Shown here: piece after piece, positions 1 to 4,835 of the stretch
Numbering within the stretch: position 1 is the stretch's first letter
Layout: every line of letters starts with the position of its first letter
Notes under the pieces: generated by a model
Told to the model about the DNA's origin: nothing
The model's input: only the letters and a program-made list of their open reading frames with translations
The model's database searches: none
Assembly: GCA_937960725.1 (NCBI GenBank)
Contig: CALGOY010000129.1
Coordinates: 1 to 5,460, forward strand
From: an uncultured Bacillota bacterium
Lineage (GTDB): Bacteria; Bacillota; Clostridia; Caldicoprobacterales; UBA3941
Reading direction: 5' to 3'
DNA: 5,460 bases
Made by a program: the position numbers and the translations under genes

Positions 1-245
1 AGGAGATGTTTTTCAGGCAAGTCATTGATCCATTTCACATAAACCGTTTGATCTTTTTCCGCTTCAATCGTTGGCCCTGGAAGCTGTCCTTCATAGCCCC
101 ACACTTTCGTTGGAGGAAGATCTCTATGAAACTTATGAAAAAACTCCTTCATCCGAACTTCATAATATTTATGTGATCTATACTGCTCTTTTGGTTGTAG
201 TACCTTTGGAATAGGCAGAGCATCAACAAAAGGCAATAGTTTCAT
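1..245 (-). CDS. cotA: CotA-like spore coat multicopper oxidase (laccase), N-terminal part, cut by the left window edge
   Basis: Reading leftward from an ATG at 245-243, an open frame runs off the window edge after 81 codons without a stop. Conserved blocks of the Bacillus CotA laccase N-terminus are plain: FVDALPIP (residues 6-13), RDLPPTKVWGY (41-51), LPGPTIE (55-61) and VYVKW (68-72), the beginning of the first cupredoxin domain. CotA proteins are copper oxidases of about 510 residues in the outer spore coat; they oxidise phenolics and bilirubin with O2 and help make the brown spore pigment. The copper-binding HxH motifs lie beyond the window, so catalytic competence cannot be judged. No signal peptide is seen, as expected for a coat protein made in the mother cell. 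AAGGAGG at 253-259, seven bases upstream, fixes the start. A SigK-like promoter precedes it. The family call is firm; calling it a true spore-coat orthologue is inference. Confidence 0.9.
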   Translation of the reverse strand, partial: MKLLPFVDALPIPKVLQPKEQYRSHKYYEVRMKEFFHKFHRDLPPTKVWGYEGQLPGPTIEAEKDQTVYVKWINDLPEKHL

Positions 246-252
246 CAAAAAA

Positions 253-259
253 CCTCCTT
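253..259 (-). promoter_or_regulatory. Ribosome binding site of cotA
   Basis: AAGGAGG on the minus strand is a full Shine-Dalgarno core, seven bases before the ATG at 245-243. It settles the start of the edge-truncated cotA frame. Confidence 0.85.
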
Positions 260-295
260 AATTTGCCCCAAATTTTGGTATCATATAGCTTAGTA

Positions 296-323
296 TATAA
301 TATGCTATATCTCCATATTTGTG
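296..323 (-). promoter_or_regulatory. Candidate SigK-type (mother-cell sporulation) promoter of cotA
   Basis: On the minus strand, CACA at 323-320 fits the SigK -35 (mACm). After exactly 16 bases following the AC comes CATATTATA at 304-296, a perfect match to the -10 CATANNNTA. Transcription would begin near 289, leaving a leader of about 44 bases before the cotA ATG. B. subtilis cotA is known to be SigK-dependent, so motif and gene identity agree. The region is AT-rich, so a chance match is possible. Confidence 0.6.
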
Positions 324-346
324 CCTATTCCAAATCTACTACTGGC

Positions 347-568
347 TTATCCGCTCATTCGCTCTACACATCTTTTTAACATCATATATAGCTCAATTAG
401 TTGAGCTCCTAAATAAACTTCTTCTCTACCATATCCCTTGTCATAAAAATGCTCATAATCTATTAAACCGTCATTTTTGTTCATTTGCTCTAACAGCCTA
501 TTTAAAATATAGCAGTGGCTTATATTCCTTTCTATATTTTCAATAGTTTTAGCAACTTGCTCATTCAT
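347..568 (-). CDS. Small hypothetical protein, 73 aa, upstream of cotA
   Basis: I do not recognise this protein. The ATG at 568-566 is preceded by GGAGG at 576-580, seven bases upstream, which is the main support for it being a real gene; the frame ends at TAA 349-347. The product is small, charged and probably mostly helical, with two cysteines (C19 and C67), a Gly/Asp/Tyr-rich middle (YDKGYG at about 42-47) and a hydrophobic Met/Leu-rich stretch near 54-64. It has no signal peptide, transmembrane segment or known catalytic motif. It lies on the same strand as cotA, ending 24 bases before the proposed cotA -35, with no terminator between, so some transcripts may read into cotA. A sporulation role is only suggested by position. 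No convincing promoter was found upstream; a weak SigA-like pair (TTGTCT 620-615, AATAAT 598-593) was not relied on. Confidence 0.65.
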   Translation of the reverse strand: MNEQVAKTIENIERNISHCYILNRLLEQMNKNDGLIDYEHFYDKGYGREEVYLGAQLIELYMMLKRCVERMSG

Positions 569-780
569 GCATATTCCTCCATCTGTGCAAAAATTATTAA
601 CCTAACATAAATTTAGACAATATGTGGAGAAATCCTCTATTTCCGTTATTATTTCCCAATCTAAACTTTTCCCTTTTTTCCAGCTTTTATACCAATATAT
701 TCAAAAACACTACAATTTATTACTACTCAATAGAGTCATTAAGTATATTATATATCATAAAATCAGGCTGAAAATTAGGA

Positions 781-803
781 GAAAATTTTAATAGAAAATT
801 TTA
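781..803. repeat. Short AT-rich direct repeat (GAAAATTTTA x2)
   Basis: GAAAATTTTA occurs at 781-790 and 794-803, a 13-base period, with a degenerate third copy starting at 770. It lies about 25-45 bases upstream of the proposed -35 of the 122-aa gene. In DNA this AT-rich a chance origin is quite possible, and no function is claimed. Confidence 0.35.
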
Positions 804-825
804 TATAAATTTAATAATATTATGT

Positions 826-854
826 AACCTATCTGCCAGTATTCGCATACATTA
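826..854 (+). promoter_or_regulatory. Candidate mother-cell (SigK, possibly SigE) promoter of the 122-aa gene
   Basis: AACC at 826-829 fits the SigK -35 (mACm). Seventeen bases after its AC, CATACATTA at 846-854 fits the SigK -10 CATANNNTA perfectly. The same bases also fit the SigE -10 CATACANT, but no good SigE -35 is present, so SigK is the better reading. Transcription would start near 861, just before a perfect hairpin and about 60 bases before the ATG. Confidence 0.5.
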
Positions 855-864
855 TTATTAGACT

Positions 865-890
865 ATGGGATATACGAGAATATATCCCAT
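865..890 (+). repeat. Perfect 10-bp inverted repeat in the leader of the 122-aa gene
   Basis: ATGGGATATA (865-874) and TATATCCCAT (881-890) are exact reverse complements around a six-base CGAGAA loop. There is no T-run on either side, so it is not a simple terminator. If transcription starts near 861, as the promoter match predicts, this would be a hairpin at the very 5' end of the mRNA, a position known to stabilise Firmicute transcripts. It could instead be an operator for a dimeric regulator. Confidence 0.6.
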
Positions 891-922
891 GATAACTATC
901 TAATATATGCGGAAGTGCTACA

Positions 923-1291
923 ATGGCAGAAACTTATTATCGACCAGGCGATGAATATGAATACGAATATGATGAAAGATATTACGATCGCAGAGGCAAA
1001 CGATACGATGATGATAAAGACAAACACTACAAAGATATAGATAAAGACAAGGACAAAGATAAAGACAAAGATAAAGATAAAGTTAAGGATAAAGATAAAA
1101 AAGAAAAAACATTCGCAGAAGAGCTAGAGAAATATATCAATAAAAAAGTTGAAATCGCCTGTGGAAAGCATGTTTTAGCAGTAGTTATAGTTGAGGTTGC
1201 AAAAGACTATATCAAGGCTATAGAAGTAGGATCAGGCAAAATAATTGTTTTCCAGGCTCCTTGTGTTAGCTTCGTAGGAATAGCTAACTAA
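923..1291 (+). CDS. Hypothetical protein with Tyr-rich N-terminus, Lys-Asp repeat and C-terminal LSm/DUF2642-like domain (122 aa)
   Basis: I do not recognise a named gene. Residues 1-36 are acidic and Tyr-rich (nine Tyr, including YEYEY at 12-16). Residues 32-60 are an almost pure Lys-Asp alternation. Residues 64-122 look folded: a short helix (AEELEKYINKK) followed by about five beta strands, with DYIKAIE (95-101) and IIVF (107-110). That C-terminal part resembles the small LSm-like/DUF2642 domains of some Bacillus spore-associated proteins and the end of the convergent neighbour encoded at 1359-1835; this is judged by eye. There is no signal peptide or membrane segment. The start is the ATG at 923, with a moderate GGAAGTG seven bases upstream of it (911-917 region). 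A mother-cell-type promoter precedes the gene and a strong terminator follows it. A spore-coat or spore-surface role, perhaps with the Tyr/Lys-rich region as a cross-linking or scaffold segment, is inference only. Confidence 0.8.
   Translation: MAETYYRPGDEYEYEYDERYYDRRGKRYDDDKDKHYKDIDKDKDKDKDKDKDKVKDKDKKEKTFAEELEKYINKKVEIACGKHVLAVVIVEVAKDYIKAIEVGSGKIIVFQAPCVSFVGIAN
1043..1099 (+). repeat. In-frame hexanucleotide repeat encoding (Lys-Asp)n
   Basis: Imperfect tandem units of AAAGAY encode residues 41-59 of the 122-aa protein, broken once by a Val (AAAGTT, residues 53-54). The unit is two codons, so slippage would change repeat length without breaking the frame. The product segment is a highly charged, probably disordered linker between the Tyr-rich N-terminus and the folded C-terminal domain. 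Confidence 0.85.
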
Positions 1292-1301
1292 TAGACTAGC
1301 T

Positions 1302-1336
1302 AAAATCCCCCTGAAAGCTATTCAGGGGGATTTTTT
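1302..1336. terminator. Bidirectional Rho-independent terminator between convergent genes
   Basis: A 14-bp perfect stem (1302-1315 with 1321-1334; core CCCCCTGAA/TTCAGGGGG) with a five-base AGCTA loop runs into six T's at 1331-1336. This is a strong terminator for the plus-strand 122-aa gene, 11 bases after its stop. Read on the minus strand, the hairpin is followed by ATTTTA, so it can also end the 158-aa gene transcript, whose stop is 25 bases away. Confidence 0.92.
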
Positions 1337-1358
1337 ATTTCTTGAAATTTAATTGAAA

Positions 1359-1835
1359 TTACAATGGCAACTTAATAAAGTCTATCTTAGTTAGCGGAGC
1401 AACTATAATATTATATTGATCCTCAATTAACTTTATATAATCGGGGGTTATCTCAGTTAAAATGCCTTGGATATCCGAACGGTTGACACGTAAGGATATC
1501 CGTTTTAACAAGTAATCTTTAAGAATATTATATATAGGCATAGGCTCAATATTGTGCTTGCTAATATTATTTTCAACCTTTGCCTTTTTTAAGTCTAAAA
1601 CATACGTTTCTATTTTAGATAAAGTATTTTTATACTCATCTATTTTTTCATCGAGCGTACTAATTCTTTCCTCAATTTTTTTTACATTCAACGGTTTTGG
1701 ATGAATACCATACAAGCCATTATCCGCTAATTTCGCATCATCATACTCAGCACTTCCTATTTCACGGCCACCCCACATAATAGATAAAACCGTTTTTCTA
1801 GCTGATGTAGTTTTGTAACCAGAATTTATATACAT
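1359..1835 (-). CDS. Hypothetical coiled-coil protein with C-terminal LSm/DUF2642-like domain (158 aa)
   Basis: No named family is recognised with certainty. Residues 1-45 are a Gly-containing N-terminus with MWGGREIG at 20-27. Residues 51-82 form a nearly perfect heptad pattern (V51, I54, I58, L61, I65, Y68, L72, I75, V79, L82), so a coiled coil and oligomer are likely. Residues 100-158 form a small beta-rich domain with DYIKLIE (132-138) and IIVAP (143-147), matching the layout of the end of the convergent 122-aa protein. The frame can be extended to a GTG at 1844, but that GTG lies inside the AAAGGTG ribosome binding site (1850-1844). The ATG at 1835-1833 is correctly spaced eight bases downstream, so I start there. 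The gene follows zapA after a 102-base gap, converges on the 122-aa gene and has a near-SigK promoter. It has no signal peptide or membrane segment. A spore-associated structural role is inference. Confidence 0.8.
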   Translation of the reverse strand: MYINSGYKTTSARKTVLSIMWGGREIGSAEYDDAKLADNGLYGIHPKPLNVKKIEERISTLDEKIDEYKNTLSKIETYVLDLKKAKVENNISKHNIEPMPIYNILKDYLLKRISLRVNRSDIQGILTEITPDYIKLIEDQYNIIVAPLTKIDFIKLPL

Positions 1836-1843
1836 AGGGCTCA

Positions 1844-1850
1844 CACCTTT
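1844..1850 (-). promoter_or_regulatory. Ribosome binding site that decides the start of the 158-aa gene
   Basis: AAAGGTG on the minus strand lies eight bases before the ATG at 1835-1833. The upstream in-frame GTG (1844-1842) begins on the last base of this site, so it cannot be served by it. Confidence 0.7.
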
Positions 1851-1882
1851 TTAGAATATGCAATAAAACAGTTATCCAATTT

Positions 1883-1910
1883 CAGTATATGTTAATTTTC
1901 TGCCTATGTG
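1883..1910 (-). promoter_or_regulatory. Candidate SigK-like promoter of the 158-aa gene (one mismatch)
   Basis: On the minus strand, CACA at 1910-1907 fits the -35 mACm. Sixteen bases after its AC comes CATATACTG at 1891-1883, which fits the -10 CATANNNTA except for the final base. The start site would be near 1876, giving a leader of about 41 bases, much like that proposed for cotA. The imperfect -10 makes this weaker than the other two candidates; read-through from zapA is an alternative. Confidence 0.38.
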
Positions 1911-1937
1911 CTTGCCCTAATGCTCCATTTAACCAAG

Positions 1938-2273
1938 TCAACGCCGAACTATGCGGGAAGGATCAAGGACAACAGCCCGCTGCCGCTCGTTCTGCCTGCT
2001 GTTGCCCTTCGATTCCTGTAATTTCTTTAGTTCGTTTATCTCTTGCTTGAGCTTTTCTATCTCTTCCCTCTGTTGCATTATTTCATCAGCTAAATTAATC
2101 GCCGTTAAAACCGCAAGCATCGTGGTACTCAAGGCAGGTTGTCGCTCCCTAACTTCTTCCATTTTTTTGTCAACGTAAATAGCTACCTTGTGGATGTATT
2201 CTTCCGATACAAAGCCTTTCATCGTATATTCTCGTCCACCAATTCTCACGGTAGCCCTATTTGGTTCTGCCAA
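1938..2273 (-). CDS. zapA: Cell division protein ZapA
   Basis: ZapA binds FtsZ in the cytoplasm and promotes bundling of its filaments in the Z-ring. The 111-residue product has the usual layout. A small beta-alpha N-terminal domain with NRATVRIGGREYTMKG (5-20) is followed by helices through LAVLTAINLADEI (53-65), then a coiled coil at about 64-87 that mediates dimer/tetramer assembly. A basic tail (about 88-111) makes it longer than the 85-residue B. subtilis protein. I start at TTG 2273-2271: the AGGAGGTG ribosome binding site (2287-2280) is correctly spaced for it, whereas the in-frame GTG at 2282 is part of that same site. The gene lies 153 bases downstream of pheT, a pheST-zapA order common in Firmicutes, and has its own likely SigA promoter. 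The usual Bacillus neighbours cvpA, polX and mutS2 do not follow. Confidence 0.92.
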   Translation of the reverse strand: MAEPNRATVRIGGREYTMKGFVSEEYIHKVAIYVDKKMEEVRERQPALSTTMLAVLTAINLADEIMQQREEIEKLKQEINELKKLQESKGNSRQNERQRAVVLDPSRIVRR

Positions 2274-2279
2274 GATTAA

Positions 2280-2287
2280 CACCTCCT
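2280..2287 (-). promoter_or_regulatory. Ribosome binding site that decides the zapA start
   Basis: AGGAGGTG on the minus strand is a near-consensus Shine-Dalgarno, six bases before TTG 2273-2271. The alternative GTG start at 2282-2280 overlaps it and so cannot use it. Confidence 0.8.
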
Positions 2288-2338
2288 GCCTTGCGTTTAG
2301 TCCCGCTCATATATATTGCATACATATATTACATATAC

Positions 2339-2367
2339 ATTATATAATATCACTAAGTTTTAAACAA
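2339..2367 (-). promoter_or_regulatory. Likely SigA promoter of zapA
   Basis: In the pheT-zapA gap on the minus strand, TTGTTT (2367-2362) and a perfect TATAAT (2344-2339) are separated by 17 bases. Transcription would start near 2332, about 59 bases before the zapA start. The -35 is weak (TTG only), but the -10 and spacing are ideal. No clear terminator was seen after pheT, so zapA may also receive pheST read-through. Confidence 0.6.
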
Positions 2368-2426
2368 GCCATCTTCTTCAATAACTGTATAGCAATATTA
2401 ATATTAGAGTACTTGCTTTAGCTATA

Positions 2427-4817
2427 TCAACGCAATCTAGCATCAACTTTATCAGCTAATTCAGATATTATCTTGTCTACTATCTTGTCTACTTCTTCAT
2501 CCTTCAAAGTCCTGTCCAACGCACGGAAGCTCAGAGCATACGCCATACTCTTATAGCCCTCTGGAACCTGATTTCCCTCATAGACGTCAAACAGCTCCGC
2601 TTTTTCTAACAGGCGTCCGCCTTTTTTAAGTATAATCTCCTCGATCTCACCGGCAAGGACTTTTTTATCTACAACTATAGCTATATCTCTGGTAACTGCA
2701 GGGTATTTTGGAAGGGGTACGTATTTCTTATCTGTGTCAGCATGTTCCATTAATTTCTCAAAATTCAGCTCTCCAACTAGAACCCGATTTTCTAACTTGT
2801 AATTTTTAGCTACTTTCGGATGAATTTCACCAATTACTCCGATCTTTTCTTCGCCCAGCATTATATCAGCGGTTCTTCCTGGATGAAAAGTTGGATGGCT
2901 TCCAGGTACGAACTTGATTTTGGGCATTACACCAAATACATCCAACAATACCTCTACCTGCCCTTTGAGAGTATAATAGTCTACCCCTTCACCATATTCA
3001 CCAATAGCTAAGGTGAGAAGCTCATCTGGAAGTTCATCTGCTGAGGTAGATTTTGGAATATATATATTAGCAATTTCAAATACTCTGCAGTCATCTATCC
3101 GTCTGTTAAAGTTTCTGGAGAGCACTTCTAGAACACTTGGAATAAGGGTTGTACGCATAATACTGTGTTCTACTCCTAGGGGATTGGCAATTTTGACTAC
3201 CTCTGGATACTCTTCTTTTTTGAAACCTATAGTTTCATAGACATCAGGGCTTGTAAATGAGTAGGTGACAATCTCGTATAAGCCTACTCCTGCTAGAGTT
3301 TCCTTAGCCAAATCTATTAAAATCTGCTCGCGGGTACGGGATGCATGAGCTACTGAATTCTCCATCAATGTCATTGGAATATTGTTATACCCGTAGATTC
3401 GAGCTACCTCTTCCGCTAGATCTGCAACTCCTTCCATATCCCGCCTAAAGGAAGGTACGCCGACCTTTAGCATATCTCCCATGCATTCGACTTTAAATTC
3501 TAGGCTCTCCAATATTTCGCTTATTTCTTCTACTGTCAGGTCAATACCCAGAAGTTTGTTTATCCTCTTCCATGGCACCTCCAGGGTCTGCATTTCCAAA
3601 GAGCCGTGGCACACATCAATCATTCCTTCAACCACAGTACCAATACCTAACTCCTGTATCAACTGGATCGCCCGGTTCATAGCTCTCTCTGCATTTGTTA
3701 TAGCTAACCCTTTCTCAAACCGGCTAGATGCCTCGCTTATAAGGCCTAATCTTTTTGCAGCAGCTCGGACTATCCCTCCATCGAATAGAGCGCTTTCTAA
3801 TAGAACATTCTTAGTCTGGTCTGTAATCTCGGTATTCAGCCCTCCCATAACCCCTGCTAAAGCGATAGGCTTCTCGGGATCAGCAATTATCAAAGTGTTC
3901 TCATCTAGCTTTCTTTCCTGATCGTCTAAGGTTATTAATACTTCGCCATCACGGGCCCTTCTAACTATTATGGTTTTCTGTGCTATTTTATCAGCATCAA
4001 AGGCATGCATAGGCTGCCCTAATTCCAGCATAACATAGTTTGTAATATCGACTATATTGTTTATAGGCCTTACTCCAGCAGCAGCAAGCCTTCTCCTCAT
4101 CCACAGGGGTGAAGGACCAATCTTTACATCTTTTACTAGCCGGGCGCAGTATCTCGGACATAATTTACCATCCTCTACTATGACTGAAGCCTCTCCTTCT
4201 ATACTTCCAATCCCTTTTTGTACTTCTATCTTTGGATATTTGACAGCCTTTTTGGTAGCAACTGCCGCTTCCCTAGCGATGCCAAGGACGCTTAAGCAAT
4301 CTGGCCTGTTAGATGTAATTTCAAACTCAATTACTTCACCGCCCAATTGAAGGGCTTCTTTTATATCCATTCCTAATGGATAATCTTCGTTTAAAATCAT
4401 AATGCCGTCCGCTTCTGCCCCTGGATAATCCGCATCTGTAAGCCCAAGCTCTTCACCAGAACACATCATGCCTTGTGATATTTCGCCCCTGAGCTTGCCA
4501 GTTTTTATCTTTATCCCCCCTGGCAAAAGGGCTCCATGAAGAGCTACGGGCACTAGCTGTCCGGCTTGCACATTGGGCGCTCCAGTTACTACCTGTATAA
4601 CATCCTTACCCACATCTACTTTACATATCACCAGCTTATCCGCATTGGGATGGGGTTCTACGGATAAGATTTTTCCCACCACAACATTCTGGATATCCTT
4701 TCCTATATCTTCGATTGCCTCTACTTTAGTTCCCGTCATAGTCAGCCTATCCGCTAACTCTTTAGTACTAATATCAATATCTACATATTCTTTTAACCAT
4801 TCTAAAGGTACCAGCAT
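2427..4817 (-). CDS. pheT: Phenylalanine--tRNA ligase beta subunit
   Basis: With PheS it forms the cytoplasmic alpha2-beta2 enzyme that charges tRNA-Phe; the beta subunit holds the tRNA and hydrolyses mischarged Tyr-tRNA-Phe. At 796 residues it is full length (B. subtilis about 804). Domains in order: N-terminal MLVPLEWLKEYVD; OB-fold tRNA-binding domain about 40-152 with HPNADKL (56-62), VTGAPNV (77-83) and QGMMCSGEELGL (115-126); B3/B4 editing domain about 212-386 with LGQPMHAFDADK (266-277) and ALAGVMGG (319-326); B5 domain about 407-474 ending in PSFRRDMEGVADLAEEVARIYGY; catalytic-like core about 480-690; C-terminal FDX-ACB anticodon-binding domain about 703-795 with PKYPAVTRDIA. The ATG at 4817 has AGGAG (4830-4826) eight bases upstream. 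It lies 18 bases after the pheS stop, so the two genes are an operon. No frameshift or missing block was seen. Confidence 0.98.
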   Translation of the reverse strand: MLVPLEWLKEYVDIDISTKELADRLTMTGTKVEAIEDIGKDIQNVVVGKILSVEPHPNADKLVICKVDVGKDVIQVVTGAPNVQAGQLVPVALHGALLPGGIKIKTGKLRGEISQGMMCSGEELGLTDADYPGAEADGIMILNEDYPLGMDIKEALQLGGEVIEFEITSNRPDCLSVLGIAREAAVATKKAVKYPKIEVQKGIGSIEGEASVIVEDGKLCPRYCARLVKDVKIGPSPLWMRRRLAAAGVRPINNIVDITNYVMLELGQPMHAFDADKIAQKTIIVRRARDGEVLITLDDQERKLDENTLIIADPEKPIALAGVMGGLNTEITDQTKNVLLESALFDGGIVRAAAKRLGLISEASSRFEKGLAITNAERAMNRAIQLIQELGIGTVVEGMIDVCHGSLEMQTLEVPWKRINKLLGIDLTVEEISEILESLEFKVECMGDMLKVGVPSFRRDMEGVADLAEEVARIYGYNNIPMTLMENSVAHASRTREQILIDLAKETLAGVGLYEIVTYSFTSPDVYETIGFKKEEYPEVVKIANPLGVEHSIMRTTLIPSVLEVLSRNFNRRIDDCRVFEIANIYIPKSTSADELPDELLTLAIGEYGEGVDYYTLKGQVEVLLDVFGVMPKIKFVPGSHPTFHPGRTADIMLGEEKIGVIGEIHPKVAKNYKLENRVLVGELNFEKLMEHADTDKKYVPLPKYPAVTRDIAIVVDKKVLAGEIEEIILKKGGRLLEKAELFDVYEGNQVPEGYKSMAYALSFRALDRTLKDEEVDKIVDKIISELADKVDARLR

Positions 4818-4835
4818 ACTTACTACTCCTCCCTA

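Larger units (their letters stand above)
569..922. other. AT-rich divergent intergenic region (354 bases)
   Basis: This stretch separates the minus-strand 73-aa gene from the plus-strand 122-aa gene. No credible coding frame was found. It holds the ribosome binding site of the 73-aa gene at its left end. Its right end holds the candidate mother-cell promoter and hairpin of the 122-aa gene. In between are very AT-rich runs, including the 10-mer GAAAATTTTA twice (781-790 and 794-803, 13 bases apart) and a related GAAAATTAGG at 770-779. These could be UP-element-like or simply low-complexity sequence. No terminator-like hairpin with a T-run was seen. Confidence 0.6.

Noticed and set aside
319..546. 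Plus-strand open frame of 75 codons
   Set aside because: It lies opposite the 73-aa minus-strand gene, lacks a ribosome binding site and its composition (many Leu, Tyr, Phe) looks like an antisense shadow.
593..624. Promoter for the 73-aa gene (TTGTCT-N16-AATAAT, or CATATTGTC)
   Set aside because: The SigA-like pair is weak and would leave almost no leader; the CATA element has the wrong final bases and no correctly spaced -35.
1043..1099. CRISPR or other repeat array
   Set aside because: The repeats are six-base coding units within a protein, with no spacers.
1852..1860. CATATTCTA as a SigK -10 for the 158-aa gene
   Set aside because: It matches CATANNNTA, but no AC lies 16-17 bases upstream and the predicted start would fall in the ribosome binding site.
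1951..2421. Two plus-strand frames opposite zapA and the pheT-zapA gap
   Set aside because: Ser/Cys/Phe-rich translations are typical shadows of the zapA coding strand; there is no ribosome binding site and no recognisable domain.
2380..2426. Terminator after pheT
   Set aside because: Only a short TATAGC/GCTATA pairing with a long loop and no T-run is present, so it is not supported.
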